Shown in pieces: positions 26,554 to 35,309 of a stretch of 64,000 bases of DNA. Under the pieces are notes generated by a model. The model was not told the DNA's origin. It did no database searches and saw nothing but the letters and a program-made list of their open reading frames with translations. The position numbers and the translations under genes are program-made. Origin of the DNA: Neoroseomonas marina (GTDB lineage: Bacteria; Pseudomonadota; Alphaproteobacteria; Acetobacterales; Acetobacteraceae); NCBI RefSeq assembly GCF_012927745.1, contig NZ_JABBKX010000004.1, positions 124,001 through 188,000 of the forward strand. Direction: 5' to 3'. The number at the start of each line of letters is the position of its first letter. The first letter of the stretch is position 1.

Positions 26554-27438
26554 ATGGACGAAATATTCGGCATACCGGCACCGCTGCTCTTCGGGCAGTT
26601 GCTGCTGGGACTCATCAACGGCGCCTTCTACGCGATGCTCTCGCTCGGCCTCGCGGTGATCTTCGGGCTGCTCAACATCATCAACTTCACCCACGGGTCC
26701 CAGTTCATGATGGGGGCCTTCGTGGCGTGGATGCTGCTCGCCTGGGCGGGGCTCGGCTACTGGTGGGCCCTGCTGCTCGCGCCGCTCATCGTCGGCGCGA
26801 CGGGCGTCATCATCGAACGATTGATGATCAGTCGATTGTACAAGCTCGACCATCTTTACGGCCTGCTGCTGACCTTCGGCATCGGCCTGATGATCGAGGG
26901 TGTCTTCCGCAACGAGTTCGGTTCCTCGGGCCTGCCCTATCGCATTCCGAACGAGCTCCAGGGCGCGTGGGACCTCGGCTTCATGTTCATGCCGGTCTAT
27001 CGCGGCTGGGTGGTGGTCTTCGCGCTCGCCTGCTGCCTTGCGACCTGGCTGGTGATCGAGAAGACGCGCCTCGGCGCCTATCTCCGCGCGGCGACGGAGA
27101 ACGCCGCGCTGGTCCAGGCCTTCGGCGTGAACGTGCCACGCATGATCACCCTGACCTACGGGGCGGGCGTGGCGCTCGCGGCCCTCGCCGGCGTGCTGGC
27201 CGCGCCGATCTATTCGGTGAACCCGCAGATGGGCACGAACCTGATCATCATCGTCTTCGCGGTGGTGGTGATCGGCGGCATGGGATCGATCCTGGGGTCC
27301 GTCATCACCGGCTTCGGCCTCGGCATCGTCGAGGGGATGACCAAGGTCTTCTGGCCCGAGGCGTCGTCCACCGTCATCTTCGTCATCATGGCGATCGTGC
27401 TGCTGACGCGGCCGGCCGGCCTGTTCGGGAGGGCCTGA
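26554..27438 (+). CDS. livH: ABC transporter permease, LivH type
   Basis: A 294-residue membrane protein with about eight helices. The first helices read GLINGAFYAMLSLGLAVIFG and LLNIINFTHGSQFMMGAF, a signature of LivH permeases. The EAA-like cytoplasmic loop that docks the ATPases is in the region GAYLRAATENAALVQAFGVNV. The C-terminal part has VVVIGGMGSILGSVITGFGLG. It forms the translocation channel with LivM. It is 3 bases upstream of livM, with no room for a separate promoter. Confidence 0.93.
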   Translation: MDEIFGIPAPLLFGQLLLGLINGAFYAMLSLGLAVIFGLLNIINFTHGSQFMMGAFVAWMLLAWAGLGYWWALLLAPLIVGATGVIIERLMISRLYKLDHLYGLLLTFGIGLMIEGVFRNEFGSSGLPYRIPNELQGAWDLGFMFMPVYRGWVVVFALACCLATWLVIEKTRLGAYLRAATENAALVQAFGVNVPRMITLTYGAGVALAALAGVLAAPIYSVNPQMGTNLIIIVFAVVVIGGMGSILGSVITGFGLGIVEGMTKVFWPEASSTVIFVIMAIVLLTRPAGLFGRA

Positions 27439-27441
27439 TCC

Positions 27442-28431
27442 ATGGCATCCGAAACCACTGTCGGCGCGATGCCGGCGGGCGTGCATGAAAGCCACGGGGT
27501 CTGGGGCTTCACCAAGGCGCAGTTGACGGCGCTCGTGCTGCTGGTCGCCTTCCTCGCGATCGGGCCGTTCTTCCTCTACCCCGTCTTCCTGATGAAGCTG
27601 CTCTGCTTCGCGTTGTTCGCCTGCGCGTTCAACCTGCTGATCGGCTATGTCGGGCTGCTGTCCTTCGGCCATGCCGCCTATTTCGGGATGGGCGGATATA
27701 TCGCCGGCCATGCCGCCAAGGTCTGGGGACTGACGCCGGAGCTCGCGATCGTCGCGGGCGCCATCGTTGCGGGCTTCCAGGGCTGGGTGTTCGGCTGGAT
27801 CGCCATCCGCCGGCAGGGCATCTACTTCGCGATGATCACCCTCGCGCTCGCACAGATGATTTACTTCCTGTGCGTGCAGGCGCCCTTCACCGGCGGCGAG
27901 GACGGCATCCAGGCCATTCCGCGCGGCAGCCTGTTCGGCTCGATCAGCCTGTCCAACGACATGGCGATGTACTGGTTCGTCGCGGCCGTCTTCCTGTTCG
28001 GCTTCCTGATGATCCACCGCATCATCCATTCGCCCTATGGCCAGGTGCTGAAGGCGATCCGGGAGAACGAGCCGCGCGCGACCTCCCTCGGCTACCGCAC
28101 GGACGACTACAAGCTGGTGGCCTTCATCCTCTCGGCGACACTTGCCGGCGTGGCCGGGGCGACGAAGTCCCTGGTGTTCGGCATCGCGACGCTGACGGAC
28201 GTGCACTGGTCCATGTCGGGCGAGGTGGTGCTGATGACGCTGGTGGGCGGCCTCGGCACGGTGTTCGGCCCGGTCGTGGGCGCTGCGGTGATCGTGACGA
28301 TGCAGAACTACCTGGCCGAGATGGGCGCCTGGGTGACGGTCATCCAGGGCGGCATCTTCGTCACGGTCGTGCTCGCCTTCCGGCGCGGCATCGTGGGTGA
28401 GATCGCCAATGTCTTCCGCGTGAAGCTGTAG
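27442..28431 (+). CDS. livM: ABC transporter permease, LivM type
   Basis: A 329-residue permease with about nine helices. Typical LivM elements are CAFNLLIGYVGLLSFGHAAYFGMGGY, the ATPase-coupling loop SPYGQVLKAIRENEPRATSLGY and LVGGLGTVFGPVVGAAVI. It has a long N-terminal cytoplasmic stretch of about 30 residues before the first helix (KAQLTALVLLVAF). It is the last gene of the liv-type operon; the transposase remnant begins about 120 bases beyond its stop, and I see no clear terminator between them. Confidence 0.93.
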   Translation: MASETTVGAMPAGVHESHGVWGFTKAQLTALVLLVAFLAIGPFFLYPVFLMKLLCFALFACAFNLLIGYVGLLSFGHAAYFGMGGYIAGHAAKVWGLTPELAIVAGAIVAGFQGWVFGWIAIRRQGIYFAMITLALAQMIYFLCVQAPFTGGEDGIQAIPRGSLFGSISLSNDMAMYWFVAAVFLFGFLMIHRIIHSPYGQVLKAIRENEPRATSLGYRTDDYKLVAFILSATLAGVAGATKSLVFGIATLTDVHWSMSGEVVLMTLVGGLGTVFGPVVGAAVIVTMQNYLAEMGAWVTVIQGGIFVTVVLAFRRGIVGEIANVFRVKL

Positions 28432-28553
28432 GAGCCAGCCGGAAAGACGTTGGATCGATCGACTCCGCTTCCATTCGCTTGTCCCGCGGCCGATTCGGGG
28501 TCGCGCGGACGGCGGAACATGGACAAGCGGCGGATCGCCAAGGCCTGCGTCAA

Positions 28554-28950
28554 CTGTCCGACCTGACGGATACCGGACGGGCGCTGGTGTCGCCGGCGAT
28601 CCGTGCGGCGAGGCAGGTAAGGACCCGTGCACGGAGGATGCCGAACGCGGTGTTCGAGGTGCGCTCGACCGGCTGTCAGTGGCAGGCGCTGCCCGAGGGC
28701 CTGCCGCCGAGGGGACGGTGTGGGACCCGCTCGCTCGATGGGCATCCACCATGTGCCCCACGCGGCGGCGCCCGATCAGGCGCGGCGCTGTTCATCGGCG
28801 GCCGGACCGCGACGGTGGCGCACAGGGGGGCTCTACGCCCGGCCCGTCCGACGGGCAAAATGGTCGTCGTCCGTAAGCGCCATCCGCTGAGCGACACCGT
28901 GGACATCCGGCCGGCGTTCAGGATCGCGAAGGGGCCGCGCCGCGGCTGCG
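28554..28950 (+). pseudogene. Decayed IS5-family transposase remnant
   Basis: Pieces of an IS5-type transposase survive in order but in shifting frames. LSDLTDTGRALVSPAI matches the N-terminal L-T-D-x-E-W-A-L-I-x-P motif. VFEVRSTGCQWQALPEGLPP matches the highly conserved Y-x-L-R-T-G-C-Q-W-R-x-L-P-x-x-F-P-P motif. After a frameshift, GTVWDPLARWA resembles the STVYxYFRRW stretch. Further on VVVRKRHPLSDTVD resembles the G-R-K-R-H-x-x-V-D-T segment. Stops and shifts make it non-functional. No clear terminal inverted repeats were identified. The surrounding 28432-29029 gap holds nothing else that I recognise. Confidence 0.6.
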
Positions 28951-29029
28951 TCCCGGGCATTGACGTACCCCGCGCACACGGTCAGAGCGGAGGCGTCGAT
29001 GCGATCCGTGCTTCTGCGGGGGCAACTGA

Positions 29030-29521
29030 GTGGGGGAGCGTGTGGGGAACTCGCTGGATGCATCCGCTGAAACGCCGCGAAATGCGTCGCGCCCGGCGTT
29101 GTGCCACGTTCGTCGTGAATGGGTCGACCACTACGGGCATATGAATCTCGCCTTCTATCTGGTGGCCTTCGACCTCGCGACGGACGCGTTGTGGCCGTCA
29201 CTCGGGCTCGGCAAGGCGTTCCGCGAGAAGGGCCTCGGCACCTTCGCCGCGGAATCCTGGCAGGCCTATACCCGCGAGGTGACGGAGGGCGCGCCGCTCG
29301 CCTTCGACAGCGAGGTGCTGGCCTATGATTCCAAGCGGCTGCTCTGCCGCCACGTGATGTACCACGCGGCGGAAGGCTGGCAGGCGGCGGAGAACGAGGT
29401 GCTCTACCTTTGTGTCGACCTCGAAGCGCGGCGTGTCGCCACCTGGCCCGAGGAGGTTCTGGCGCGCTTTGCCGCGCAGGCGACTGGCGGCGCGGCGAAG
29501 CGGCTCGCGCTGAAGCGATAG
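29030..29521 (+). CDS. Hot-dog-fold acyl-CoA thioesterase (4HBT family)
   Basis: The 163-residue protein has the 4-hydroxybenzoyl-CoA thioesterase motif VDHYGHMNLAFYL, in which the Asp and the GHxN segment form the active site. The long helix and the strand AYTREVTEGAPLAFDSEVL complete a hot-dog fold. It likely hydrolyses an acyl-CoA thioester in the cytoplasm. The start is uncertain: GTG 29030 has a GCGGGGG stretch 7 bases upstream, but GTG 29042 is also possible. Neighbours give no hint of the substrate; it is convergent with the GlcG/HbpS-like gene. Confidence 0.8.
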   Translation: MGERVGNSLDASAETPRNASRPALCHVRREWVDHYGHMNLAFYLVAFDLATDALWPSLGLGKAFREKGLGTFAAESWQAYTREVTEGAPLAFDSEVLAYDSKRLLCRHVMYHAAEGWQAAENEVLYLCVDLEARRVATWPEEVLARFAAQATGGAAKRLALKR

Positions 29522-29528
29522 AGCGGAT

Positions 29529-29556
29529 CCCGATCAGGCGGGCTCACCCGATCGGG
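29529..29556. terminator. Possible bidirectional terminator between convergent genes
   Basis: CCCGATC (29529-29535) pairs with GATCGGG (29550-29556). Inside, GGG and CCC (29540-29542 and 29547-29549) extend the stem around a CTCA loop with a 4-base bulge. It lies 8 bases after the thioesterase stop. There is no T-run on either side, so the terminator call is weak. Confidence 0.35.
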
Positions 29557-29617
29557 CAAAGATGCTTGCGCAACGGGCTGGAGACGTGGCCGTGAGCGTG
29601 CGCCCACGGAGACGGCT

Positions 29618-30103
29618 CTAGTTCAGCCGCTCGCGGATGCGGGCGATGCCGGCCTCGGCGCATTGGTCGTCGAGGTGTCCGCCCGGCGCGCCGCCCACGC
29701 CGATCGCGCCCACGACCTCATCCCCCGCGCGGATCGGCATGCCGCCGCCGACGACGAGGAAGCCCTCGATGTCCGGCAGCCGCGCCGCGCCCGGATTGGT
29801 GCGCACCGTCTCGAGGATCTGCGACGTGCCCGTGCGCATGGTCGCGGCCGTGTAGGCCTTGGCGCGCGACGACGGGACGGTGTGCGGACCGGCGCCGTCC
29901 GCGCGCAGCACGGCGCGCACCACCCCGGACCGGTCGACGACCGTGGCGGCGACGCGGTAGCCGCGCGATGCGCAGGCTTCCACGGCCGCCGCCGCCGCCT
30001 CGGCGGCGAGGCTCGCGCTGATGGTCCGTTCGGTGACGAGGCCTTGGGCCATGCCGCTCACGGGAAGCAGGACAAGGCATGCCAGGAGAATGCTGCGCCG
30101 CAT
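29618..30103 (-). CDS. Secreted GlcG/HbpS-family protein
   Basis: The protein has 161 residues from the ATG at 30103, which begins a signal peptide (MRRSILLACLVLLPVSGMAQG) with a probable cleavage site after GMA. The mature part shows the GlcG/HbpS fold: AAEAAAAAVEACASRGYRVAATVVDRSG, then SSRAKAYTAATMRTGTSQ, and PIRAGDEVVGAIGVGGAPGG near the end. Some family members bind haem, but most are of unknown function. The translation upstream of this ATG has no family features, so I excluded it. It precedes the amidohydrolase operon region in reverse order with a 69-base spacer. Confidence 0.82.
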   Translation of the reverse strand: MRRSILLACLVLLPVSGMAQGLVTERTISASLAAEAAAAAVEACASRGYRVAATVVDRSGVVRAVLRADGAGPHTVPSSRAKAYTAATMRTGTSQILETVRTNPGAARLPDIEGFLVVGGGMPIRAGDEVVGAIGVGGAPGGHLDDQCAEAGIARIRERLN

Positions 30104-30172
30104 GATGGTCTCGCTGTTGGGTTCCGGCCCGCAACACCTCGCATGCCGGACCACCTGGCGGGAAGAGGGAGT

Positions 30173-31792
30173 TCAGCCCCCGTGCCGCAACATGCCGCCA
30201 ACGACGGTCGCGATGACGCCGGTCCCTCGGATGGCCGCCGGATCACAGGTGAGGATGTCGGTATCGAGCACGGCGAGATCCGCGAGCTTGCCGACCTCGA
30301 GGCTGCCCTTCTCGTGCTCTTCCCGCTGCGCCCAGGCGCCGAGTGTCGTGTAAGCCGCGAGCGCCTCCATCGGCGTCACGGCTTCCGAGGCATCGAGGTC
30401 CGCGCCGGTTTGGCTGCGGCGCGTCACCATGGCGCCGAGCGCGGTGAAGGGATTGACCCTGCAGACCGCGAAGTCCGAATGGCCCGGCGCGGGAATGCCG
30501 GCGGCGATCAGGCTGCGATGGGGCCACATGTGGCGCAGCGCCGCCTGGCCGCGATTGGCGACGTAGGCCTCGCCAAGTTCGTCCATGAAGCCGGTCGCGG
30601 AGGAATCGACGAAGCCGCCGCGCTTCAGCCGCGCGAGGATGGGCGGCGTCACGTAGCAGCAATGCTCGACCCGCATCCGATGGTCCTCGACCGGATGCGC
30701 GGCGAGGGCGGCTTCCATGACGTCGAGCGCGAAGTCGATGCCGCGGTCGCCCACGCCCTCGATCATAACCTGCAGCCCGGCCTTGTGCGCGGCGGTGGCG
30801 CGCGCGGTCAGGTCGTCCTTGTCGTAGAGGATCATGCCGGTGTTCGGCACCGGCTCGCCCGGCACCGTGGTGCCGACATAGGGCTCCCAATAGGCGGCGG
30901 TGCGGCCGGAGGTGGAGCAGTCCGGGCACCACTCGACGCCGATCATCCGCAGCCATTCGTCGCCGAAGCCGGACCGGATCCCGGCGCCGATCAGATGCGG
31001 GATCAGCGGCTCGTCGCGCCCGGAGGCGATGATGCCCATGCGCATCCGCCAGCGCCCGTCGCAACGCATGTCCTGATAGGCGCGGATCGCCTTGGAGGGC
31101 GTCAGCGAGTTCGCCACCGAGGTGATGCCGTGGCGCAGGCATTCGTCCTGCACCACCTCCATCCCTTCGGCGATGTCGGACTCGCTGTCGGCGCCGTGCA
31201 CGGCGCCGAGGAAGATGTGCGCCGCCGTCTCCCGCACCAGGCCGGTGAAGGCGCCTGTCGTGGGGTCGCGGTCGAAGGCGCCGTAGGGCGGGTCCTGCGC
31301 CTCGGGCCCGATGTCGCAGGCGGCGAAGGCGGCGCGGTTCGCAAGGCCCAGATGCCCGTCCGTGCGCAGGATGAACAGCGGTCGTCCGCCGCTCGCCGCG
31401 TCGAGCTCGTCGAGAGTGGGGTAGCCGCCGGAGGCGCGCTCGTTCAGCCGGTAGAAGGCGCCCCAGCGGCCGGGCGGCAGGGTCTCGCAGACGCGGCTGA
31501 TGGTCGACAGCACCTCGTCCCGCGAACGCACGCGGTCGGGGGAGAGCAGCGTCCAGGTGCGCAGCCGGACCGCATAGGCATCCGGATGGGCGTGGCTGTC
31601 GACGATGCCGGGAATGACGCGCCGTCCGGCGGCATCGAGCACGCGCGTCGCGGGGCCGACATGGTCGCGCATGGCCGCGCTGGTGCCGGTCGCCACGATG
31701 CGGCCGCCGAAGGCTGCGAGCGCTTCCACTTCCGTCCCCCTCCCGTCCATCGTGGCGATGCGGCCGTTCAGGAGGACGAAATCGGCGTTCAT
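30173..31792 (-). CDS. Amidohydrolase, YtcJ-like
   Basis: A 539-residue metal-dependent hydrolase of the amidohydrolase superfamily. The N-terminal beta-sandwich (ADFVLLNGRIATMDG) leads into PGIVDSHAHPDA, where the two His are metal ligands. A further strand reads RMRVEHCCYV, and the C-terminal part includes GHSDFAVCRVNPFTALGAMVTR, typical of YtcJ-like members. They hydrolyse C-N bonds in cyclic or aryl amides; the substrate here is unknown. The ATG at 31792 overlaps the stop of the upstream FAD oxidase, so the two are co-translated, which suggests one degradative pathway. Confidence 0.87.
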   Translation of the reverse strand: MNADFVLLNGRIATMDGRGTEVEALAAFGGRIVATGTSAAMRDHVGPATRVLDAAGRRVIPGIVDSHAHPDAYAVRLRTWTLLSPDRVRSRDEVLSTISRVCETLPPGRWGAFYRLNERASGGYPTLDELDAASGGRPLFILRTDGHLGLANRAAFAACDIGPEAQDPPYGAFDRDPTTGAFTGLVRETAAHIFLGAVHGADSESDIAEGMEVVQDECLRHGITSVANSLTPSKAIRAYQDMRCDGRWRMRMGIIASGRDEPLIPHLIGAGIRSGFGDEWLRMIGVEWCPDCSTSGRTAAYWEPYVGTTVPGEPVPNTGMILYDKDDLTARATAAHKAGLQVMIEGVGDRGIDFALDVMEAALAAHPVEDHRMRVEHCCYVTPPILARLKRGGFVDSSATGFMDELGEAYVANRGQAALRHMWPHRSLIAAGIPAPGHSDFAVCRVNPFTALGAMVTRRSQTGADLDASEAVTPMEALAAYTTLGAWAQREEHEKGSLEVGKLADLAVLDTDILTCDPAAIRGTGVIATVVGGMLRHGG

Positions 31793-33117
31793 GCGGCAGC
31801 CCTGTCGATATGGTCGCGCAGACGGTACCAGCCGCCGATCAGCGGCAGGAACCAGTTCGGATTGCCGTTGTAGAGGGGAACGGTGGGGAAGGTCAGCCCG
31901 TCCAGCGCGAAACCCTCATTGTCCGCCCCCGCGATCTTCAGCGCCGCGCGGTGGCCGAGCCAGGTCGCCATCGCGACACCCGATCCCTGGCAGCCGGCCG
32001 CGTAGTGGATGCCGTCCTGCAGGCCGATATGCGGCAGGAAGTCGAAGGTGAAGGCGACGTTGCCGGTCCAGGCATGGGTGATCTGGACCTCCTTCAGCTC
32101 GGGGAAGACGGCGAGCATCATCCGACGCAGCGCGGGCGCCGCCTTCTCGGGCTCGGTCGGGCCGAAGGAGGCGCGGCCGCCCCACAGGATCCGGTTCCCG
32201 TAGGGGGAGGGACGGAAGTAGTTCAGCACCCGCCTGGTGTCGCTGATCATCCGTCGGCCGGGGAAGAAGGTGTCGATGGCGTAGTGCGGCAGTTCCTCGG
32301 TGGCGATGATGTAGGAACCGACCGGGATCATCCGCCGCGCCAGCCAGGGCATCGCCGCATTGCCGTGCTTGTCGCGCGAATAGCCGTTGGTCGCGACCAG
32401 GACGGCATCGGCGCGCATCTGCCCGCGATCCGTGACGATGCGGAAGGACGACCCGTCGCGCCGGATGCCGTTGGCGCGCACGCCGTCCACCAGGCGGGCG
32501 CCGGCGCGCTCGGCCGCATCGGCCAGGCCCCGCGCGTACTTGCCGGGATGCAGGCTGCCCGAGGCATCCGCGATCATCCCGCCATGGTAGTGGTCGCTGC
32601 CGAGGGCCTCGCGCTGTCGGTCGCGGGACAGCATCCGCGTGGGCAGGCCGGTGATCTCGGCGATGCTCTCCGCGCGCGATGCGAGGGCGTCGTAGTGCTT
32701 CGGCGTCCAGGCCGGGACGAAGCGGCCGCAGCGGACATAGTCGCAGGCGATGCCTTCGCGGGAGATCGTCTCTTCGATGAAGGGGAAGGAGGCGGCCGCG
32801 GCCAGCGCGATGGCTCGGGCGCGTTCGGTGCCATAGGTCTTCTCGAGCGGTCCCGAGGCGACCTTCAGCCCACCCGAGACCATGCCGCCATTGCGGGACG
32901 ACGCGCCCCAACCGATCCGTTCGGCATCGAGCACGGCGACGTCGTGGCCCAGGCGCCGCAGGGTCAGCGCCGCCGACAGGCCGGCATATCCTCCGCCGAC
33001 GATGGCGACGCCGACGCGGTCGGGCAGGACGCTGTCGCGCTTGGGCGGTTCGGCGGCTTCCCACCACCATGGCGTGGTCTTGAAGTCCGGAGCGAAGATG
33101 AACTGCGCGTCGGTCAT
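31789..33117 (-). CDS. FAD-dependent amine/amino-acid oxidase (DadA/PuuB-like)
   Basis: A 442-residue DAO-family oxidoreductase. The Rossmann FAD site is VAIVGGGYAGLSAALTLRRLG, followed by the WGASSRNGGMV segment that binds the flavin near the isoalloxazine ring. A second nucleotide motif and the C-terminal GCQGSGVAMATWLGHRAA complete the family. Layout and the WWWEAAEPP N-terminus are similar to gamma-glutamylputrescine oxidase PuuB. I used ATG 33117, giving MTDAQFIF; an in-frame GTG at 33165 has no better ribosome site. It lies divergent to a polyamine-type ABC operon, which fits an amine substrate. Confidence 0.85.
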   Translation of the reverse strand: MTDAQFIFAPDFKTTPWWWEAAEPPKRDSVLPDRVGVAIVGGGYAGLSAALTLRRLGHDVAVLDAERIGWGASSRNGGMVSGGLKVASGPLEKTYGTERARAIALAAAASFPFIEETISREGIACDYVRCGRFVPAWTPKHYDALASRAESIAEITGLPTRMLSRDRQREALGSDHYHGGMIADASGSLHPGKYARGLADAAERAGARLVDGVRANGIRRDGSSFRIVTDRGQMRADAVLVATNGYSRDKHGNAAMPWLARRMIPVGSYIIATEELPHYAIDTFFPGRRMISDTRRVLNYFRPSPYGNRILWGGRASFGPTEPEKAAPALRRMMLAVFPELKEVQITHAWTGNVAFTFDFLPHIGLQDGIHYAAGCQGSGVAMATWLGHRAALKIAGADNEGFALDGLTFPTVPLYNGNPNWFLPLIGGWYRLRDHIDRAAA

Positions 33118-33252
33118 TGCCGTGAAGGCCTGCCCATGGTGAAGTTTCGACACGGGAGACTTCACGCCGGCACGGCGACAACCGCAAGTGGTATTGCCCG
33201 GTCAGGCCGCACCTGCGCCGGGCGCTGCGTTGCAGCGCGAGGAGAGACGGTG

Positions 33253-34362
33253 ATGCAGAGCTTCCAGCAAGATTGCGTGGACCTGGCCTTCCAGAAGTTC
33301 CGGCGCGGACAGATCAGCCGGCGCGGCCTGCTGACCGCGCTCTCCGCGCTCGGCGTGGCGCCGCTCGCAGGCGGCGAGGCCCGTGCGCAGGGCAATCGCC
33401 AGCTGGTCATGGTCAACTGGGGTGGCTTGGCCAACCAGGGCTTCGGGCGCTTCTACGGGGACCCCTTCATGGCCGCGAACCAGGGCTGGACGGTGGTGCA
33501 GGACAGCACCGGTCCGTCGGCCGGCCGCATCCGCTCGATGGTCGAGAGCGGGCGCACGACCTGGGACATGTGCGACTCCTCGGCCTCGTCCTCGAACCTG
33601 CTCGGGCGGCAGAACCTCGTGACGAAGATCGACTACAGCATCGTCAAGAAGGAGGACACGCTGCCGGTCGGCTTCGCGCTGGAATACGGCGCCGCGCCGT
33701 ACTCGTTCAGCAGCGTGCTCTGCTACGACAGCGCCAAGTTCCCGGAGGGCGGACCGACCTCCTGGGCCGATTTCTACGACCTGCGGAAGTTCCCCGGCAC
33801 GCGCCTGCTGCGGCGCGACGCGCTGGCGACGCTCGATGCCGCGCAGATGGCGCTCGGCAAGGATCCGGCGAACCTCTATCCGCTCGACGTGCGGGCCTGC
33901 CTGCGCAAGGTGTCGGAACTTCGCCGCAACGCCGTCTATTGGAACAGCGGCAGCGAGAGCGAGCAGTTCCTGCGCACGGGCGAGGCGGTGATGGGCCAGG
34001 TCTGGCATACCCGCGCGACCGTGCTGGAAGCCGAGACGAACGGCCGCATCAAATTCATCTGGCCGCAGGCGCTGCTGCAGGCAGGCATCTTTGTGATCCC
34101 GCGCGGCAACCCGGGCGGCGAGATGGCCCAGCGCCTGCTCGCCTCCATGCTCGCCAATCCGGAACCGCAGGTCGGGTTGCTGCAGTTGCTCGGCAACGGG
34201 CCGACCAACCCACGCGCGGCGGCGCTGGTGCCGCAGGACCTCCGGCGGAAGAACCCGACGGATCCCGAGAATGCGCGGGTGCAGGTGGTGCTCGACGGGA
34301 ACTGGTGGGGCCAGAACTATCAGCAGGTGAACGCGGACTTCATCGACACCATCACCGGCTGA
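33253..34362 (+). CDS. Periplasmic substrate-binding protein, polyamine (PotD/PotF) type
   Basis: A 369-residue binding protein. After a positively charged N-terminus, ISRRGLLTALSALGVAPL forms a twin-arginine-like signal, ending near GEARAQ. The mature protein begins QLVMVNWGGLANQGFGRFYGDPF, followed by the cleft elements SGRTTWDMCDSS and AVMGQVWHTRA, as in spermidine/putrescine binding proteins. Ligand-defining residues cannot be read with certainty. A GGAGAGACGG ribosome-binding stretch precedes ATG 33253. It heads an operon with the matching ATPase and two permeases, separated by two metabolic genes. Confidence 0.85.
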   Translation: MQSFQQDCVDLAFQKFRRGQISRRGLLTALSALGVAPLAGGEARAQGNRQLVMVNWGGLANQGFGRFYGDPFMAANQGWTVVQDSTGPSAGRIRSMVESGRTTWDMCDSSASSSNLLGRQNLVTKIDYSIVKKEDTLPVGFALEYGAAPYSFSSVLCYDSAKFPEGGPTSWADFYDLRKFPGTRLLRRDALATLDAAQMALGKDPANLYPLDVRACLRKVSELRRNAVYWNSGSESEQFLRTGEAVMGQVWHTRATVLEAETNGRIKFIWPQALLQAGIFVIPRGNPGGEMAQRLLASMLANPEPQVGLLQLLGNGPTNPRAAALVPQDLRRKNPTDPENARVQVVLDGNWWGQNYQQVNADFIDTITG

Positions 34363-34370
34363 AGCTGTCC

Positions 34371-35309
34371 GTGATCCTCGTGGTGAAGTCGGGGGGCGAA
34401 TCCGCCCTCCCCGAATGGCGGGCGCATTTCGCTGAATGCGCGCCCGATCTTGAGCTCCGCTGGTGGGACGACCCGTCTCTCGATCCCGCTGCGGTCGACT
34501 TCGTGTTGGTGTGGGATCCCGATCCGGGCCGTCTCGCGCGGATGCCGAAGCTCCGCGCGATCTTCGGCTCCGGCGCCGGTGTCGATGGGATCGTCGCCGA
34601 TCCCGACCTGCCGCGGCATATCCCGCTGGTGCGCTGCGTCCCGCCTGAGGCGACGCAGCGCATGGGCGAGTTCGTCACCTGGGCCGTGCTGTCGCTGGTG
34701 AAGGATGCGCGCCGCATGGCGATCGCGCAGTCCCGGGGCGTCTGGGACTATTTCGAGGCGCCTTTCGCCGCGGCCGAGCGGACGGTGGGCGTCATGGGCC
34801 TGGGTGCCATGGGGCTGCGCAGCGTCGAAATGCTGCGCGCCCTCGGTATTCCGGTGATCGGGTGGTCGCGCACGCGCAAGGACGTCCCCGGCGTCGAGAC
34901 CTTCGCCGGCGCTGACGAACGGGATGCCTTCCTTGCACGATGCGACATCCTCGTCTGCCTGCTGCCGGCGACGGAGGAAACCCGCGGGCTGCTGGACGCC
35001 CCGTTGTTCTCCCGGCTGCCGCACGGCGCGGGCCTCGTGCAGGTCGGGCGTGGCGTGCAGCAGGTGGTGCCGGATATCCTGACCGCGCTCGATAGCGGGC
35101 AGTTGTCGGGGGTCATGCTGGACGTCTTCGACCCGGAGCCCCTCGCGGCGGACAGCCCGCTCTGGTCGCACCCGCGCGTCACCGTCACGCCGCATGTCGC
35201 CAGCCTGCCGAGCCGCCGCGAGCGCGCCCGCTACGTCGCCGACTGTATTGCGCGTCTCGGGCGTGGCGAGCCCTTGCCCAACGTCTACGACCCCGAGCGA
35301 GGCTACTGA
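34371..35309 (+). CDS. 2-hydroxyacid dehydrogenase, GhrA-like
   Basis: A 312-residue D-isomer-specific 2-hydroxyacid dehydrogenase that starts at GTG 34371, 8 bases after the binding-protein stop. The NAD(P) site is VGVMGLGAMGLRSVEMLRALG, followed by a basic SRTRKD segment that suits NADPH. Catalytic residues are the Arg in QVGRGVQ, the Glu in DVFDPEPL and the His in TPHVASLPS. This matches glyoxylate/hydroxypyruvate reductase A. It could reduce a keto acid formed by amine oxidation in the same operon. Its stop overlaps the start of the aldolase by one base. Confidence 0.87.
   Translation: MILVVKSGGESALPEWRAHFAECAPDLELRWWDDPSLDPAAVDFVLVWDPDPGRLARMPKLRAIFGSGAGVDGIVADPDLPRHIPLVRCVPPEATQRMGEFVTWAVLSLVKDARRMAIAQSRGVWDYFEAPFAAAERTVGVMGLGAMGLRSVEMLRALGIPVIGWSRTRKDVPGVETFAGADERDAFLARCDILVCLLPATEETRGLLDAPLFSRLPHGAGLVQVGRGVQQVVPDILTALDSGQLSGVMLDVFDPEPLAADSPLWSHPRVTVTPHVASLPSRRERARYVADCIARLGRGEPLPNVYDPERGY

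Noticed and set aside
25342-28761. A minus-strand open frame of 1139 codons
   Set aside because: It runs antisense to clear liv-type genes, is Arg/His/Gly/Asp-rich with no domain, and is typical of GC-rich DNA where stops are rare in one antisense frame. The same applies to 9470-12469, 43625-46156 and 60403-63222.
33118-33252. Guanidine or other riboswitch ahead of the polyamine-type operon
   Set aside because: I could not find paired conserved stems matching a known riboswitch; the region is short and unremarkable.
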